NCBI GenBank assembly: GCA_965220095.1
Contig: OZ244805.1
Location: 248,001 to 312,000, forward strand
Length of the DNA: 64,000 nt
Source of the DNA: Bin87 sp965220095
Lineage (GTDB): Bacteria > Chloroflexota > Dehalococcoidia > Lucifugimonadales > UBA3495
Direction of reading: 5' to 3'
The notes beneath the pieces are model-generated. The model searched no databases and was not told the origin of the DNA. It saw nothing but the letters and a program-made list of their open reading frames with translations. Positions 50,501 through 59,328 of this stretch are shown piece after piece. The translations under genes were made by a program, and so were the position numbers. Position 1 is the stretch's first letter. Every line of letters begins with the position of its first letter.

Positions 50501-52615
50501 GTCCGCGCCGGGAGTGTAGGTGACCGTGGTGGAACTGCCCGACACAATCACCGCAGTGCCGTTGCTGGGCGTGGTCACCGTCGTCACCGAAAGCGTGGCC
50601 CCGGAGTCGGCGTCGGCGTCATTGGCCGTTACGTTGATGTCCACCGCGGTGTCCTCGTCAGTGTTGGCAGAGTCATCTTCCGCTTCGGGGGCGTCGTTCA
50701 CTGGAGTCACGTTAACGGTGATGGTGTACCCCGACGCGCTGTCCTCATAGCCGTCGTTGACCTTGAAGCCGAACGTCGTGAAAGCGGTGCCGTTTGCGTC
50801 GGCCGGCGGGGTGTACTTCAGCTTGCCAAGGTCCGCCGCCACCACCTTATCGTTGAGTGAGACTGCTTCGCTATTGCCCATTTGATCGTCTGCACCATCA
50901 ACGTCGAACCACAGCGTACCGGCGTCAGGCAGCGAGGTAATGACCGCATGGAGCGTGTCTGCCGCGTTGGTGTCCGACAAGCTGAAGATCGCCTCAGTGA
51001 GGGTGTAAGTCATGTCCTCGTCCGTGGTCACCGTAGCGTTGACAGCGGCCGTGGGGAGGGCGTTGGGGATGGCGGCCCCGTTGACCTTCATCTTAAATGC
51101 ATCGTCCAGTAAGATCACAGCCCAATTACCGTTTTTCTTGTGGCTTCCATTGCTGATACTCCATCCAGGGGACGGGGTGCCATCTTCTGAATCCGACGCC
51201 GTGACATGCCAATTGACGTCGGACTGGGGTTGATTGGTGTCGATGACGACAGTATGCACAACCACGAAGTATTCAGCACCTTTGACCATCGTCCCACAGC
51301 TGGCAGGAGCGGCAAAGGTGTATATTCCGGCACCTTGTTCGTCCGGGTTGACCAAGGTGCATAACTCTGCATCCGGATCGCCCGGGTTAGCCAGATCGGC
51401 GGAGGTGCTGGAGTACAAAGATACCGTCGTGGTCGAGTTGCCTGAGTCCGCCTGGAAGTCCGCCAGGTCCAATGTGAAACTTCCCAGGTCGTAGCCCTTC
51501 GGATTGCTGCCTGTGGTGAAAGCCTGCGCACGAGCATTTACTCGTGTGGAAAGTGTCAAGTTTGTGTTTCTAGCTTGCCCCGTGTTGCTCACCAACGCGA
51601 CAGACACGTTAATGGACATCGTGTATCCACTACCGCTGTCGTCCAGGCCGTCATTGACCTTGAAGTCGAAGCTCGTGAATGCATTGCCCGTGCCACTGGC
51701 CGGCGGGGTGTACTGGAGATTGCCGTCGTCGATGTTTCCCTTCGTCACCTCATCGTTTACTGAGACTGCTTCGCTATCGCCCAAGTTATCGTCGTCATTG
51801 GCGTCGAGCCACAGCGTGCCTTCGCCGGTATCGGGCAGCGAGGTAATCTTCACGTGATTGAGCGTGTCATCGTTATTGGCATCGCTATCGCTATTGTCAG
51901 CGTCCTGGAAGCCGAAGTCCCCCGCTTCAAAGGTGTACGCCGTGCCCTCGTCCGTATCCACCGTCCCGTTGGACGCCGCGGGGGCTGTGTTTGCCGCCCG
52001 GACCCTAATCTTTATGACGTGGTCTGCATTAATAGCCGCCGCCAACCAACTGGCGCCGGAGATTTTAGACCAGTGAGTATCGTTGATTCCCCATCCCATA
52101 GCCGCGCCGGAATCCTCGTTGCCGCTGTTCGCATATTGCAATTTATATCCGTTTTGAATGGGGTTGTTGGTGGACGTGTAATCCATGACTGCGAAGTAGG
52201 TAGTGTCTCCGTCCAGACTGGAGCAGGCAGCAACGGCTCCGAATCTCTTGACTCCGGTAGTATCCAAATCGCTTGGATTGCTCAAGGTGCATATTTCCGC
52301 GCTCGGTCCGCTCGATGCCGTGCCCGAGTACAACCTGACCCGTACTCCGGTTACGTCGGCCGGAGCTTCATCGATGTCGAGCTCGATACTGCCCCAAGTA
52401 TGAATGTTTGTGCTCGGCCCTGCCGTTTTGAACGCTTGAGCATAGGAAATGCTAGATACTCTGATGGACTGGCCGTCTGATACGCCCATGTTGCTGACGT
52501 ACACGACCCCATCCGCCTGGGCCGGCGGCGAAGAAAAGAGGAGGAGCAGCGCGGTGGCGAAGACGAGAACGCTGGCGAGTAAAATCACCCGCATGGCATG
52601 ACTGGATATCTTCAT
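47600..52615 (-). CDS. Giant secreted cadherin/tandem-95 repeat protein, 3' end truncated by insertion sequence
   Basis: A 1671-residue exported protein. The signal peptide is RVILLASVLVFATALLLLFSSPPAQA. Two similar domains (about 35-205 and 340-510; AQAFKTAGPSTNIHTWGSIELDI and AQAFTTGSNPKGYDLGSFTLDL) alternate with Cadherin_3-like units (TVDTDEGTAYTFEAGDF). Next come tandem-95 repeats (AVDDTGVTVEDIPVNIDVLGNDTD), then at least six cadherin-like repeats with YAENGT...W.L.G.D...F.ID...L.F...P.YE.P. It is acidic (Asp/Glu rich), consistent with calcium-binding adhesin. Its last residues (ARLYA) and stop are supplied by the insertion-sequence end, so any C-terminal anchor is lost. A (TCGGTG)n stretch near 48907 encodes Asp-Thr repeats. 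Confidence 0.88.
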   Translation of the reverse strand: MKISSHAMRVILLASVLVFATALLLLFSSPPAQADGVVYVSNMGVSDGQSIRVSSISYAQAFKTAGPSTNIHTWGSIELDIDEAPADVTGVRVRLYSGTASSGPSAEICTLSNPSDLDTTGVKRFGAVAACSSLDGDTTYFAVMDYTSTNNPIQNGYKLQYANSGNEDSGAAMGWGINDTHWSKISGASWLAAAINADHVIKIRVRAANTAPAASNGTVDTDEGTAYTFEAGDFGFQDADNSDSDANNDDTLNHVKITSLPDTGEGTLWLDANDDDNLGDSEAVSVNDEVTKGNIDDGNLQYTPPASGTGNAFTSFDFKVNDGLDDSGSGYTMSINVSVALVSNTGQARNTNLTLSTRVNARAQAFTTGSNPKGYDLGSFTLDLADFQADSGNSTTTVSLYSSTSADLANPGDPDAELCTLVNPDEQGAGIYTFAAPASCGTMVKGAEYFVVVHTVVIDTNQPQSDVNWHVTASDSEDGTPSPGWSISNGSHKKNGNWAVILLDDAFKMKVNGAAIPNALPTAAVNATVTTDEDMTYTLTEAIFSLSDTNAADTLHAVITSLPDAGTLWFDVDGADDQMGNSEAVSLNDKVVAADLGKLKYTPPADANGTAFTTFGFKVNDGYEDSASGYTITVNVTPVNDAPEAEDDSANTDEDTAVDINVTANDADADSGATLSVTTVTTPSNGTAVIVSGSSTTVTYTPGADFNGTASFNYTLSDGTDTDTGTVTVTVTAVNDAPLAVDDTGVTVEDIPVNIDVLGNDTDVDVGTTLTVVADSVTTPSKGTTVISGGIITYTPNTGFAGIDTFTYTVTDGDASDPQTDTGTITVKVRPVVSGSTPSFAENGTGSVATYTAGGNPTWSLSGIDSDKFSIDSDGVLTFNSPPDFEDPSGNVYNVTVVATVGTGDDAVTGTLDVTVTVTDVNEPPTITSGPTTVVYAENGTAPIGTYIATDPEGADIYIEVSGRPDQNDFVVAADTGVVSFQSSPDFENPVDGDPDDAANLPDNVYEITVKARDGSPLESNTKYSVTLDVTVTVTNVNEAPVVTGPGSTPGSPIKVAENADTDAIVLGTYTATDPEGDTLTWRVGEHSVSERDDSSEFSFVDGSTVFQGKLYFASKRNFEDPKDDNKDNLYEFSLQADDESVTGTLDVTVRVTDANDAPVAVDDTYSTDEGTPVVIAVSDDNVSNDVLDNDTDEDANTTLSVTAVTDPPNGTAVLAIADGKATITYTPDTDTDTDTDFAGFDSFTYTVADGSGDGALTDTGAVTVSVAPVVSGSTEISYAENRTDPVETYTAGGSPTWRLTGTDRDSFSIDSGGVLTFNSPPDYESPSDSDTNNVYVVTVVATVQSGGSTVTVTKIVTVTVVSPTVTGSTQVDYAENGTVTVGTYTASGNPIWSLTGADSGAFSIDANSGALAFDSTDFPNGPNYETPADADTDNVYEVTVQATEGTGEDAVTASLGVAVTVTDLPVVRGTSGLAEISYDENATAAVDTYSATGTGGSISWSLLGADSGVFTFDSGTGVLTFSSSPDYENPVDDNTNNVYEVTVQATEGTEFGKLDVTVTVTDLLVVSGPAVSEYAENGTDAVGTYTASGSGGTISWSLEAIGDYEGFSIDANSGELTFYSSDFPNGPDYESAVDYDGDNEYEITVQVTEGSEVSTLDVTIRVVDLARLYA

Positions 52616-52786
52616 CTATTCCGCCGCTTTTCAGTAGAAGTTCGGAGGCCGCAATCAGGTGGAAGGACGCCCCGCATCGCGGGCGCGCCAGGCAGCCAAC
52701 GGCGGGTATTCTAGCACGATACTCGTCGTTCGCACGCCGCTGTCCCCGCTCAGCAGGGCTGATAGATTATCGGCCTCGCCGGCCGG

Positions 52787-53164
52787 TCAGCCGGGCCGGG
52801 AGTGGCCGTAGCCGTCCGAGGTAATGCTGACGTTGGCCTGGCCCAGGCGTTTGCTCACCACCGCAATTTTTTGCCCGGCCGGCCGGAGTACCGTGGGTGG
52901 CGTGGCCCAGACTACGGGACGTGATGCCGGGGCAGCCCACCCGCCGGGCCAGGGACTTGATGTTCCAGGTCCCCCCGCTGGGGATGTATCCGGCCCCCTT
53001 GCCAATATCAATAAGATGGCAGCCCTGCCCGGCGCAGGCAATCGCGCGAATTTCACCTTCCCCACCACTTTGCCATTTTTATACTCAAGAAACGCCCGCT
53101 GCGTCGCCCAATTACCTATTCCAGTGGGTCTATAACTATGTCCGGGGGGTTGGAAACTGTTCAC
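52787..53164 (-). pseudogene. Tyrosine recombinase remnant
   Basis: The 3' end reads VSKRLGQANVSITSDGYGHSRPG, the C-terminal box of phage-type integrases (LGHASVSITLDxYGHxxP) with the catalytic Tyr kept but His changed to Gln. An N-terminal segment resembles AFLEYKNGKVVGKVKFARLP. The part between is frame-disturbed and lacks the HxxR box. It lies between the cadherin gene and the TnpB gene. The 171 bp 52616-52786 hold nothing else I can identify. Confidence 0.6.
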
Positions 53165-53287
53165 GAATTGGTGGGTTTTAATATGTGATGGTAGTCAATA
53201 GTCAAACTGACCGACGAAGAAAGGCGTCGGCGTAGGCAGTTCGTTGGTTGGAGCCAATCCGCACGTGCGTTCTGTTATGATGTAGTC

Positions 53288-54914
53288 ATGGCAGCTCGCA
53301 GCAGAAGTCATCAGGTATCCCCCGGCCTGCCTCCGGCGAAGACGGGGCTGATTAGCACCTATCAGACCCGGATTGACGATTATGGGGGTGTGGACCGTGT
53401 GTCGGGAGATGCCGCGTTAGCGGCATACGCTGGGCTATATGGCCAAGTGGAACGGAGACTGTTTGCCGACGTTGCCGCTGGCCGGTCGGCTACTTCGTTG
53501 AAAAGTGTTTACCTGGGACGGTATGGGATACCGGCGCGGATGTTCAACGCCGTGCGGGTGTTGCTGGAAGGCAAGTTGGCTTCGGTCAGGGAACAGCAGA
53601 AGCTGCAATTGGGTAGTGTGCGGCGTGGGATTGACCGAGCGAAGCAGCAGGCTTTCAAGGCCGCGGAGTGGGGCCGGAGGGGTCAGGCGCACCATAAGCG
53701 TCGGCGGCTGGCTAATTTGCGATACCGCCTGGCTGGATTGGAAGCTGACATTACGGCGGGCCGGGTGCGGCTATGCTTTGGGTCGAAGCGTTTGTGGCGG
53801 AAGCAATATGACCTTGGGGCCAATGGCTACGCCAGTCATGAGGAGTGGTTGAGGGACTGGCGTGCAGCACGCAGCGACGAGTTCTTCGTGCTGGGCAGTC
53901 GGGATGAGACCGCCGGCTGCCAGCTGTGTGTGGCTAGCGTTGCTGACGACGGTTCGCTGAATCTGCGGCTGCGTATGCCCGATTGCCTGGCGGAGCAGCA
54001 TGGCAAGTATGTGATGATAGAGGACGTGCGGTTTGCCTACGGGCACGAGCAGGTGCTGGCCGCGCTGGGGAGCAAACGCCGAGTTCCCCCGGTGCCGGGC
54101 GAAGCATGGTGAGAAGCCGACCAGGGCCACTGCCCTGGGGCAGGCGATCAGCTACCGGTTCAAACGTGATGCGAAGGGCTGGCGGGTGTTCGCTACTACC
54201 CAGGTGATGGATGTGCCGGTGGTTACGGACCGGCGGCGCGGCGCCATCGGCGTGGATCTGAACGCCGACCACCTAGCGGTGGCCGAGACCGACGCTAGTG
54301 GGAACTATCTGCACGCCTGGCGGGTGCCGCTGGTCACCTATAGCAGCTCGTCCCATCAGACTGAGGCGCTGATCGGAGATGCGGCGGCTGGGATTGTGGA
54401 GTACGCCCGTGAGGTCGGCAAGCCCATTGTCATCGAGCAGCTGGATTTCCGCCAGAAGAAAGCCACTCTGGAGGGGAAGTCCCGAAAATACTCCCGGATG
54501 CTTTCCAGTTTCAGCTACGGCAGGGTCAAGGCATATTTTATCTCTCGCGGCTACCGCCAGGGAGTAGAGGTGATTCAGGTCAACCCGGCCTTTTCCAGTG
54601 TGATAGGTCGGGTTAAATTCTCTGAGCGTTACGGGCTTACGGTGCACCAGGCTGCGGCCATGGTGCTGGCCCGGCGTATGCTTGGCTGTTCGGAGCGTAT
54701 CCCCCGCCGCTGGGTTTGTCCGGTCGGCAATGGCGTCCAGGTCGCCTTCACCGTACCCGTGAGGAAGCGAGTGAAGCACGTATGGACGTACTGGGGTGCG
54801 GTCTCGGGGCAGCTGGGACCGGCGCTTGCAGCGCAGCACCGGCTGGGAAAGCGGAAACGCCGACCCAATCCGGTTCAGGCGGTCTCGCGGACTGCGGTTC
54901 GCGGGGTGGCTTGA
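53288..54914 (+). pseudogene. TnpB-like RuvC nuclease (IS200/IS605 type), frameshifted
   Basis: Two overlapping frames. The first (ATG 53288) has the basic helical N terminus (RLLADVAAGRS-like, RLYQ-like repeats, HHKRRRLANLRYRLAGLEAD). It runs to FAYGHEQVLAALG and shifts at the G4 run 54067-54070; deleting one G continues into GANAEF...ISYRFKRDAKGW. The second holds RuvC-I (GVDLNADHLAVAE), RuvC-II (IVIEQLDF) and a third block reading LTVHQAAAMVLARRMLG, where canonical TnpB has Asp-Ala-Asn. No tnpA is present. TnpB is an RNA-guided nuclease; the guide RNA usually overlaps the 3' end. Confidence 0.83.
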
Positions 54915-54934
54915 GCGGGGACCCGTTCGGTGTT

Positions 54935-54953
54935 CCCGGGTGAGATCCCCGGG
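54935..54953 (+). ncRNA. Hairpin after tnpB, possible omega-RNA/right-end element
   Basis: CCCGGG at 54935-54940 pairs with CCCGGG at 54948-54953 around a seven-base loop, 20 bases after the tnpB stop. TnpB guide RNAs come from this region in IS200/IS605 elements, but no family match could be tested. Confidence 0.3.
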
Positions 54954-55039
54954 CGTAGTCGTCTTGCACTGTTGGGACGGCGGCGTGGCACAGACCGCGT
55001 GAATGGCTGATTCTATGTTTGTAACTAAAGTCAACCATT

Positions 55040-55463
55040 TTTTCAACGGTTTCCACCCCGTAGCGGGCAAACACCTCGTCTATCTGCTCCAGCTCCACGC
55101 CCGACAGGGCCTACTCCAGCCCGGCCACGTTGTCTTCCACCTCCTGAACGGTGCGCGTCCCCACCAACGCAACGCTCACGGCAGGATTCGACAGCACCCA
55201 ACGCAACGCCAGATGCGGCATCTTTTTGCCTTGGACTTCAGCGAGGGATTTTGGCTCTTCCACAACTCGCAAGTTTCGCTGAAAGTGCTCTCGGCAAATA
55301 CCCCCACATTCCACGCCGGCCGCCCGCCGGTGGAGCGCCAATCGTTACTCCCGAAAGTAGTGTCCGCGGTAAATGCGCCGGACAGCAGCCCAAACGCCAG
55401 CGGGCCGTAAACCATCACACCCGTCCCCTGCTGCGGGCAATATGGAAAGCTTTCCTGCTCCAT
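55040..55463 (-). pseudogene. Aldo-keto reductase C-terminal remnant
   Basis: The minus strand reads ESFPYCPQQGTGVMVYGPLAFGLLSG (frame 1), then in another frame LAEVQGKKMPHLALRWVLSNPAVSVALVGTRTVQEVEDNVAGLE, a TAG stop, and LSGVELEQIDEVFARYGVETVEKMV. This is the last third of an aldo-keto reductase of the auxiliary-transport-like subgroup. It has one frameshift near 55290 and one nonsense codon, and its 5' part ends abruptly where IS21 sequence begins (about 55464). Confidence 0.82.
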
Positions 55464-55574
55464 CCGCCGGCCCCGCCGCAGGTGCCCATGCTGACCCTGT
55501 CCGGCCAGCCGGACCTGAGAATCTACGACCGCCTGCTCACGGTCAGCCTGGCCGCGGCGGTGGTGTGCGGATGA
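55464..55574 (+). pseudogene. IS21 istA 3' remnant
   Basis: About 36 residues remain: HPPAPPQVPMLTLSGQPDLRIYDRLLTVSL, the typical C terminus of IstA transposases. The stop overlaps the istB start, as in intact IS21 elements. The rest of istA and the left end are missing. Confidence 0.75.
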
Positions 55575-56353
55575 CGGACTCTGACACCAGCGTGATGCAG
55601 GAACGCATCGGCCAGCTGTGCGGTCAATTCAAGCTGCCCACCATGGGCGCCCAGTCGGTGGCTCGTTTCACCGCGGCCGGCCACGGTGATGCCCTGGCAA
55701 CTTTCCTGGAGGTACTGGAACAGGAAGCTGAGGATCGCCGCCATCGCCGCATCAACCGGCTGCGGCGAGAATCCAGGCTGCCCTCAGGCAAGACCTGGGA
55801 AACCTTCGAGCACAACCGGGTCCCCCTGGCGCTGCGGCAGCAACTGGACCACCTGGCCCAGGGCAGCTTCGTCGAGCGCGGCGTCAACGTCCTGGCCTTC
55901 AGGCTGCCCGGCACCGGCAAGACCCACGCCCTGTGCGCCCTGGGCCACCGGCTGGTGGAAGCCGGCCACTCCGTCCTCTTCGCTCCGGCCTACCGCCTGG
56001 TGCAGGACTTGCTGGCCGCCAAACGCGACCTAGATCTGCCCCGGCGACTGCGCAAGCTGGACAACTGCAACTTCCTCCTCCTGGACGACCTGGGCTACCT
56101 CCCCCTGGGCGCCGAGGAATCGGAGGTCCTCTTCACCCTCATCGCCGAACGCTACGAGCGCCGGTCTCTGGGCATCACGTCAAACCTGGTCTTCTCGGAG
56201 TGGGAACGCATCTTCGCCAACCCCATGGCCACCGCCGCGGCGATCGACCGGGTGGTCCATCACTCCGTCATCCTGGAGTTTGAAGTCCCCAGCTACCGGA
56301 CCGATGCGGCCCAGCAACGGGGCCAGGCCGAGGAGGTGAACCGGCAAAACTGA
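55571..56353 (+). CDS. istB: IS21 family helper ATPase IstB
   Basis: A 260-residue AAA+ ATPase that assists IstA transposase. It has Walker A LPGTGKTHALCALGH, Walker B FLLLDDLGYLPL, SITSNLVFSEW (sensor region) and the C-terminal DRVVHHSVILEFEVPSYR. All parts are intact, but its partner istA is deleted, so the element cannot move by itself. Its start at 55571 overlaps the istA stop. Confidence 0.93.
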   Translation: MTDSDTSVMQERIGQLCGQFKLPTMGAQSVARFTAAGHGDALATFLEVLEQEAEDRRHRRINRLRRESRLPSGKTWETFEHNRVPLALRQQLDHLAQGSFVERGVNVLAFRLPGTGKTHALCALGHRLVEAGHSVLFAPAYRLVQDLLAAKRDLDLPRRLRKLDNCNFLLLDDLGYLPLGAEESEVLFTLIAERYERRSLGITSNLVFSEWERIFANPMATAAAIDRVVHHSVILEFEVPSYRTDAAQQRGQAEEVNRQN

Positions 56354-56457
56354 TTGACGCCAACCGGCAAGAATGATTGACGCGGGACACCGCCCTAAGC
56401 ACGCGCCGCGCCCGGGGAATCCACCCCAAAAGGGCCGGATTGCAACAATCACTCTGA

Positions 56458-57006
56458 GAGAAAGGTTCCACGCTCCCGGAGTACCTGGAACGGCCCGAAA
56501 TCGAGGCCGTCATCGCCGCCGCGCCCAACCCCATGGCGAAATTGTTGATGCTCGAACATTGGCGGGCTGGCCTGCGGGTGAGCGAGGCGCTGGCCTTGGA
56601 GAAACGCGACCTGTTCCTGGATTCCGACCGGCCCACGCTCCGAGTACGGCGCGGCAAGGGAAGCAAGTCCCGAGTGGTCCCGATGCACCCTGAGCTGCAA
56701 ATCGCCCTCATCACGGCCACCAGTTACGGAGCCGTCGGCCAGAGGCGGCTAATTGACGCGTCAAGGACTACCGCCTGGCGGTGGGTGCAGGCGGCGGCGC
56801 AGTTGGCAACGGAGAGGGGTCAGTTCCCAGCGGGCCGCCACGTGGGGACCCACACGCTGCGCCGCAGCTACGCCAGGCGCCTGCCGATGAACGGCATCCC
56901 GCTGAACTACCTCAGCCGTTGGCTAGGGCACTCAGATATCAAAACAACGCTGATCTACTTGCAACTGGTGCCAGATCCGTCGGGGAGTTTGGCGGCGGTG
57001 CCATGA
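56458..57006 (+). pseudogene. Tyrosine recombinase/integrase, N-terminally truncated
   Basis: The catalytic domain is open from about 56458 (PEYLERPEIEAVIAAAPNP) and complete to 57006. Catalytic residues are the Arg in AGLRVSEAL, Lys in GKGSKSR, HTLRRSY (HxxR), and the His and Tyr in LGHSDIKTTLIYLQL. The N-terminal SAM-like DNA-binding domain is absent and an in-frame stop lies just upstream at 56455-56457. The first ATG (56533) gives 157 residues. It follows istB by about 100 bp. Confidence 0.78.
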
Positions 57007-57082
57007 ACAGGGCCATCTCGGAGCAAAGTTCTGAATACGACGCCCAGCCCTTTGTCCAGCAATGGCAGCTGCACTCGAGAAA

Positions 57083-57286
57083 GATGCCTCGGATCACGAG
57101 ACCGCAGGTCTACCGTGTGGTGCGAGAGATGCTGCCCCGGGAACGATTCGGGCCGGCTGAGCTGCTGCGGTCGCTGTAGGATACGCAGGATAGTAACGAA
57201 CGGGCCAGACGCTCCCACGCCAAGCGGCGCGCCGTCCTTCGCGCATCCCCGGACATCCCTCCTTGAACTGTCGTTGTAGTGCTAGG
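57083..57286 (+). mobile_element. IS701-type remnant (right-end fragment)
   Basis: The DNA closely matches 62483-62684: MPRITRPQVYRVVREMLPRERFGPAELLR, then a TAG stop, then ARRSHAKRRAVLRAS in a disturbed frame, ending with a diverged inverted repeat AACTGTCGTTGTAGTGCTAG. Only the 3' end of the element is present, directly after the integrase. Confidence 0.8.
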
Positions 57287-57651
57287 TTCTCAACGCCTGG
57301 TCGCCGAGAACGACGCCCCGCACCGGAGCCGAGGTGAAGAGCCCGACCCCGGGGCCCAAGCGCGATAGCCATAAAAGCCTAGCCGCAACCGATAGCCGCA
57401 GTCTCTTCGGAGGAGGGCCCTGAGATAGCAGGGGCCTCTGCGCTTAATTGATGGTGATTTCGATCGGCCACCGGCTTCTTGAGAGACCTTGGGCTGGTGG
57501 TGACCGAACGGATGCACTTGCCCCCTGGGGTGATCACAGGGATATACAGGGATATAATTGGAGACTAATATGGGTCAGATCCTGTTGCTCGATTCCGTCG
57601 CCGCAGCTCGTGCAAATCACTGGAGACGGAGGACGCCGAGAGTATCCAACG
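57287..57651. other. No recognisable gene
   Basis: The 365 bp between the IS701 remnant and the SRAP fragment contain no frame with a recognised protein and no RNA gene I could fold. A short repeated phrase ACAGGGATATA occurs twice near 57536-57556. Confidence 0.5.
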
Positions 57652-57915
57652 GTGTGTGGCGGTTTCAGTCAGCAGCTGGCCAAGCGACAGATCCACGATC
57701 TGTACCGCCCGAGAGGATCGGAACTGCCGTTGAACTTTCAACCGAGCTACAACGGCGCGCCGGCACAGGACTTCGCGGTCTGTCGGCTTGACGAAGACGG
57801 CAACCGCGGCGTCGCCCAGCTCCGTTGGGGGCTGGTGGCCCTCCAAAGAGAAAAACTCCATGAGGGTTCAAATATAATGGGTTATTCTCCAGAGCCTAAC
57901 CGTGAGTGGTTATAA
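57652..57915 (+). pseudogene. SRAP (YedK/HMCES) fragment
   Basis: It starts at GTG 57652, and the second residue is the conserved Cys of the SRAP domain (VCGGFSQQL; normally MCGRFS). It continues LPLNFQPSYNGAPAQDFAVCR...VAQLRWGLV and then runs into unrelated residues after the WGL motif where intact proteins have PxW. Only about 60 of some 220 residues remain. SRAP proteins crosslink to abasic sites in single-stranded DNA and are often near mobile elements. Confidence 0.7.
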
Positions 57916-58077
57916 AGAGGATTGCGCAAAAGGAATTTCGTATCGGAGAAAAGTGCCCGCTTATTCTCGGTCAATGAGGCGCCGGAAGGCTTGATCCGGC
58001 GGATGCTCACGCCGAGGTGAGTGCGGCCGGGCAGCCCACGTCGATTTTGTCGTACTGGGCGAATCAAGGGAGGGACC

Positions 58078-58644
58078 GTGGTCGATTGGGGAAGAGTTGA
58101 GTACGATCAGGTGGAAGCGGTAGTCCGCAAGCTTTGCGGCTACCTGTCTATGGAGGTGCCAGCAATCCATGTCGAGCCCCCAGAGCTAATGCCCCGCAGC
58201 TACCACAAGCTCTTGGTCCACAACGCCGGCATGACGGCCACCCTCGAGGCGCACTGGGGCCAACAGCTGGCTGTAGACCTCATTGCGGATGACCTGCTAG
58301 TCGACGAACGCTCGCTTTACCGCTTCGTCGGGCTGTACACCGTGGAGGACGGAGAGCGTCAGGTGGTGGAATTGGCTGCCATTCGCATCGCGTTGGACGC
58401 GTTCCCGGCGCTTTTGCGTCCAGAGTTTATCGAAGGCGTCCACCCCTTCGGGGGCATCTTGGCTCGCGCAGGCATCAGTTTCCGCGCTCGGCCATCAGGA
58501 TTTTTTCGGCTCGAAGCCGCCGAATTCATCGCGCGGAAAGCGAGCATAGCTTTCGGCGCAACACTCTACGGCCGGGTGAACGAACTACGCGGTGAAGGCG
58601 ATGTGCTGCTATGCGAGACCGTGGAGATGTTGCCGCGCGCCTGA
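58078..58644 (+). CDS. Hypothetical protein, possible chorismate-lyase-like fold
   Basis: A 188-residue protein starting at GTG 58078 with GGGAGGG seven bases upstream. The order of segments (YRFVGLYTVEDGERQVVELAAIRIALDAFPALLRPEFIEGVHPFGGILARAGISFRARPSGFFRL) resembles the UbiC/DUF98 chorismate lyase fold, where R...E and PLG..L motifs recur. The resemblance is weak and function is not claimed. It is intact, surrounded by mobile-element debris, and has a normal composition for the window. Confidence 0.5.
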   Translation: MVDWGRVEYDQVEAVVRKLCGYLSMEVPAIHVEPPELMPRSYHKLLVHNAGMTATLEAHWGQQLAVDLIADDLLVDERSLYRFVGLYTVEDGERQVVELAAIRIALDAFPALLRPEFIEGVHPFGGILARAGISFRARPSGFFRLEAAEFIARKASIAFGATLYGRVNELRGEGDVLLCETVEMLPRA

Positions 58645-58716
58645 ACGCCCAAGAACGCTTTTTAAGCCGAATGCCGGAGCGAATACTGAATTGAACTCCA
58701 TGCTTAACCTACGATA

Positions 58717-59262
58717 TTAACCACCGCCGCCACCGTCAACCATGACTTCCAGCACCGCCGTCGGTTCCCCGCCTGCTTTGTCGTCGTCAGAACCTGGATA
58801 CCCCTCCAGGCTTGTCAGCCGAATTGAGATGTCTTCTGAACCGGGCTGGGAGCTGGCTACTCTGGCCCACGGGCCTTCGATACCGGAGCCCGGCTCAAGG
58901 GACAGACGAACGACAGCGCTAGTGTCAGCCTCAGTCACCGTCAGTTCGATCACCGCCTTCCCAGCCGATACGCATACGACGTTTGCCGGACATCGGGAAT
59001 CCTCCACCCCCACGTCAAAGGAGATTCCAATACCCTGGTCGGGCAGTTCGATGAATCCGTCAAGCCCAATCTCGACGCGGTGAACGGTCGGCGTCGACAT
59101 CGGAGTGGGCGTGGGAGGGACAGGCGAAGAGGTTGGCACCTGTGTTGGCTGCGAATCGTCAACCGGCGTAGGCTTCCCACCGCAGGCCATCGCTAACAGC
59201 CCAACGACGGCGATAATGGTGATGATGGCAATTGTTGTCTTCATCCCTGACTGAACTTGCAT
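58717..59262 (-). CDS. Small secreted lipoprotein
   Basis: A 181-residue protein. The signal peptide AIITIIAVVGLLAMAC ends in a lipobox, followed by a Pro/Thr/Ser linker (PTQVPTSSPVPPTPTP). The folded part holds FDVGVEDSRCPANVVCVSAGKAVIELTV, a two-cysteine pattern found in uncharacterised lipoproteins. It ends in GGGGG. ATG 59262 is chosen with GGAA upstream; 59244 is an alternative. Similar linkers occur in the HExxH lipoproteins of this window. Confidence 0.75.
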   Translation of the reverse strand: MQVQSGMKTTIAIITIIAVVGLLAMACGGKPTPVDDSQPTQVPTSSPVPPTPTPMSTPTVHRVEIGLDGFIELPDQGIGISFDVGVEDSRCPANVVCVSAGKAVIELTVTEADTSAVVRLSLEPGSGIEGPWARVASSQPGSEDISIRLTSLEGYPGSDDDKAGGEPTAVLEVMVDGGGGG

Positions 59263-59328
59263 GTAATTCCGTTGCTTCACTTATATATACGCTGAACGAA
59301 GCCGATTGGTTCCCGGCGGGACGCGCAA

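Noticed and set aside
48500..50700. Periodic repeats considered as a CRISPR array
   Set aside because: The period is protein-domain sized (about 250-300 bp), in frame, with diverged copies; these are cadherin repeats. No cas genes were seen anywhere.
57290..57560. Possible group II intron tail
   Set aside because: No domain V hairpin or reverse transcriptase could be found.
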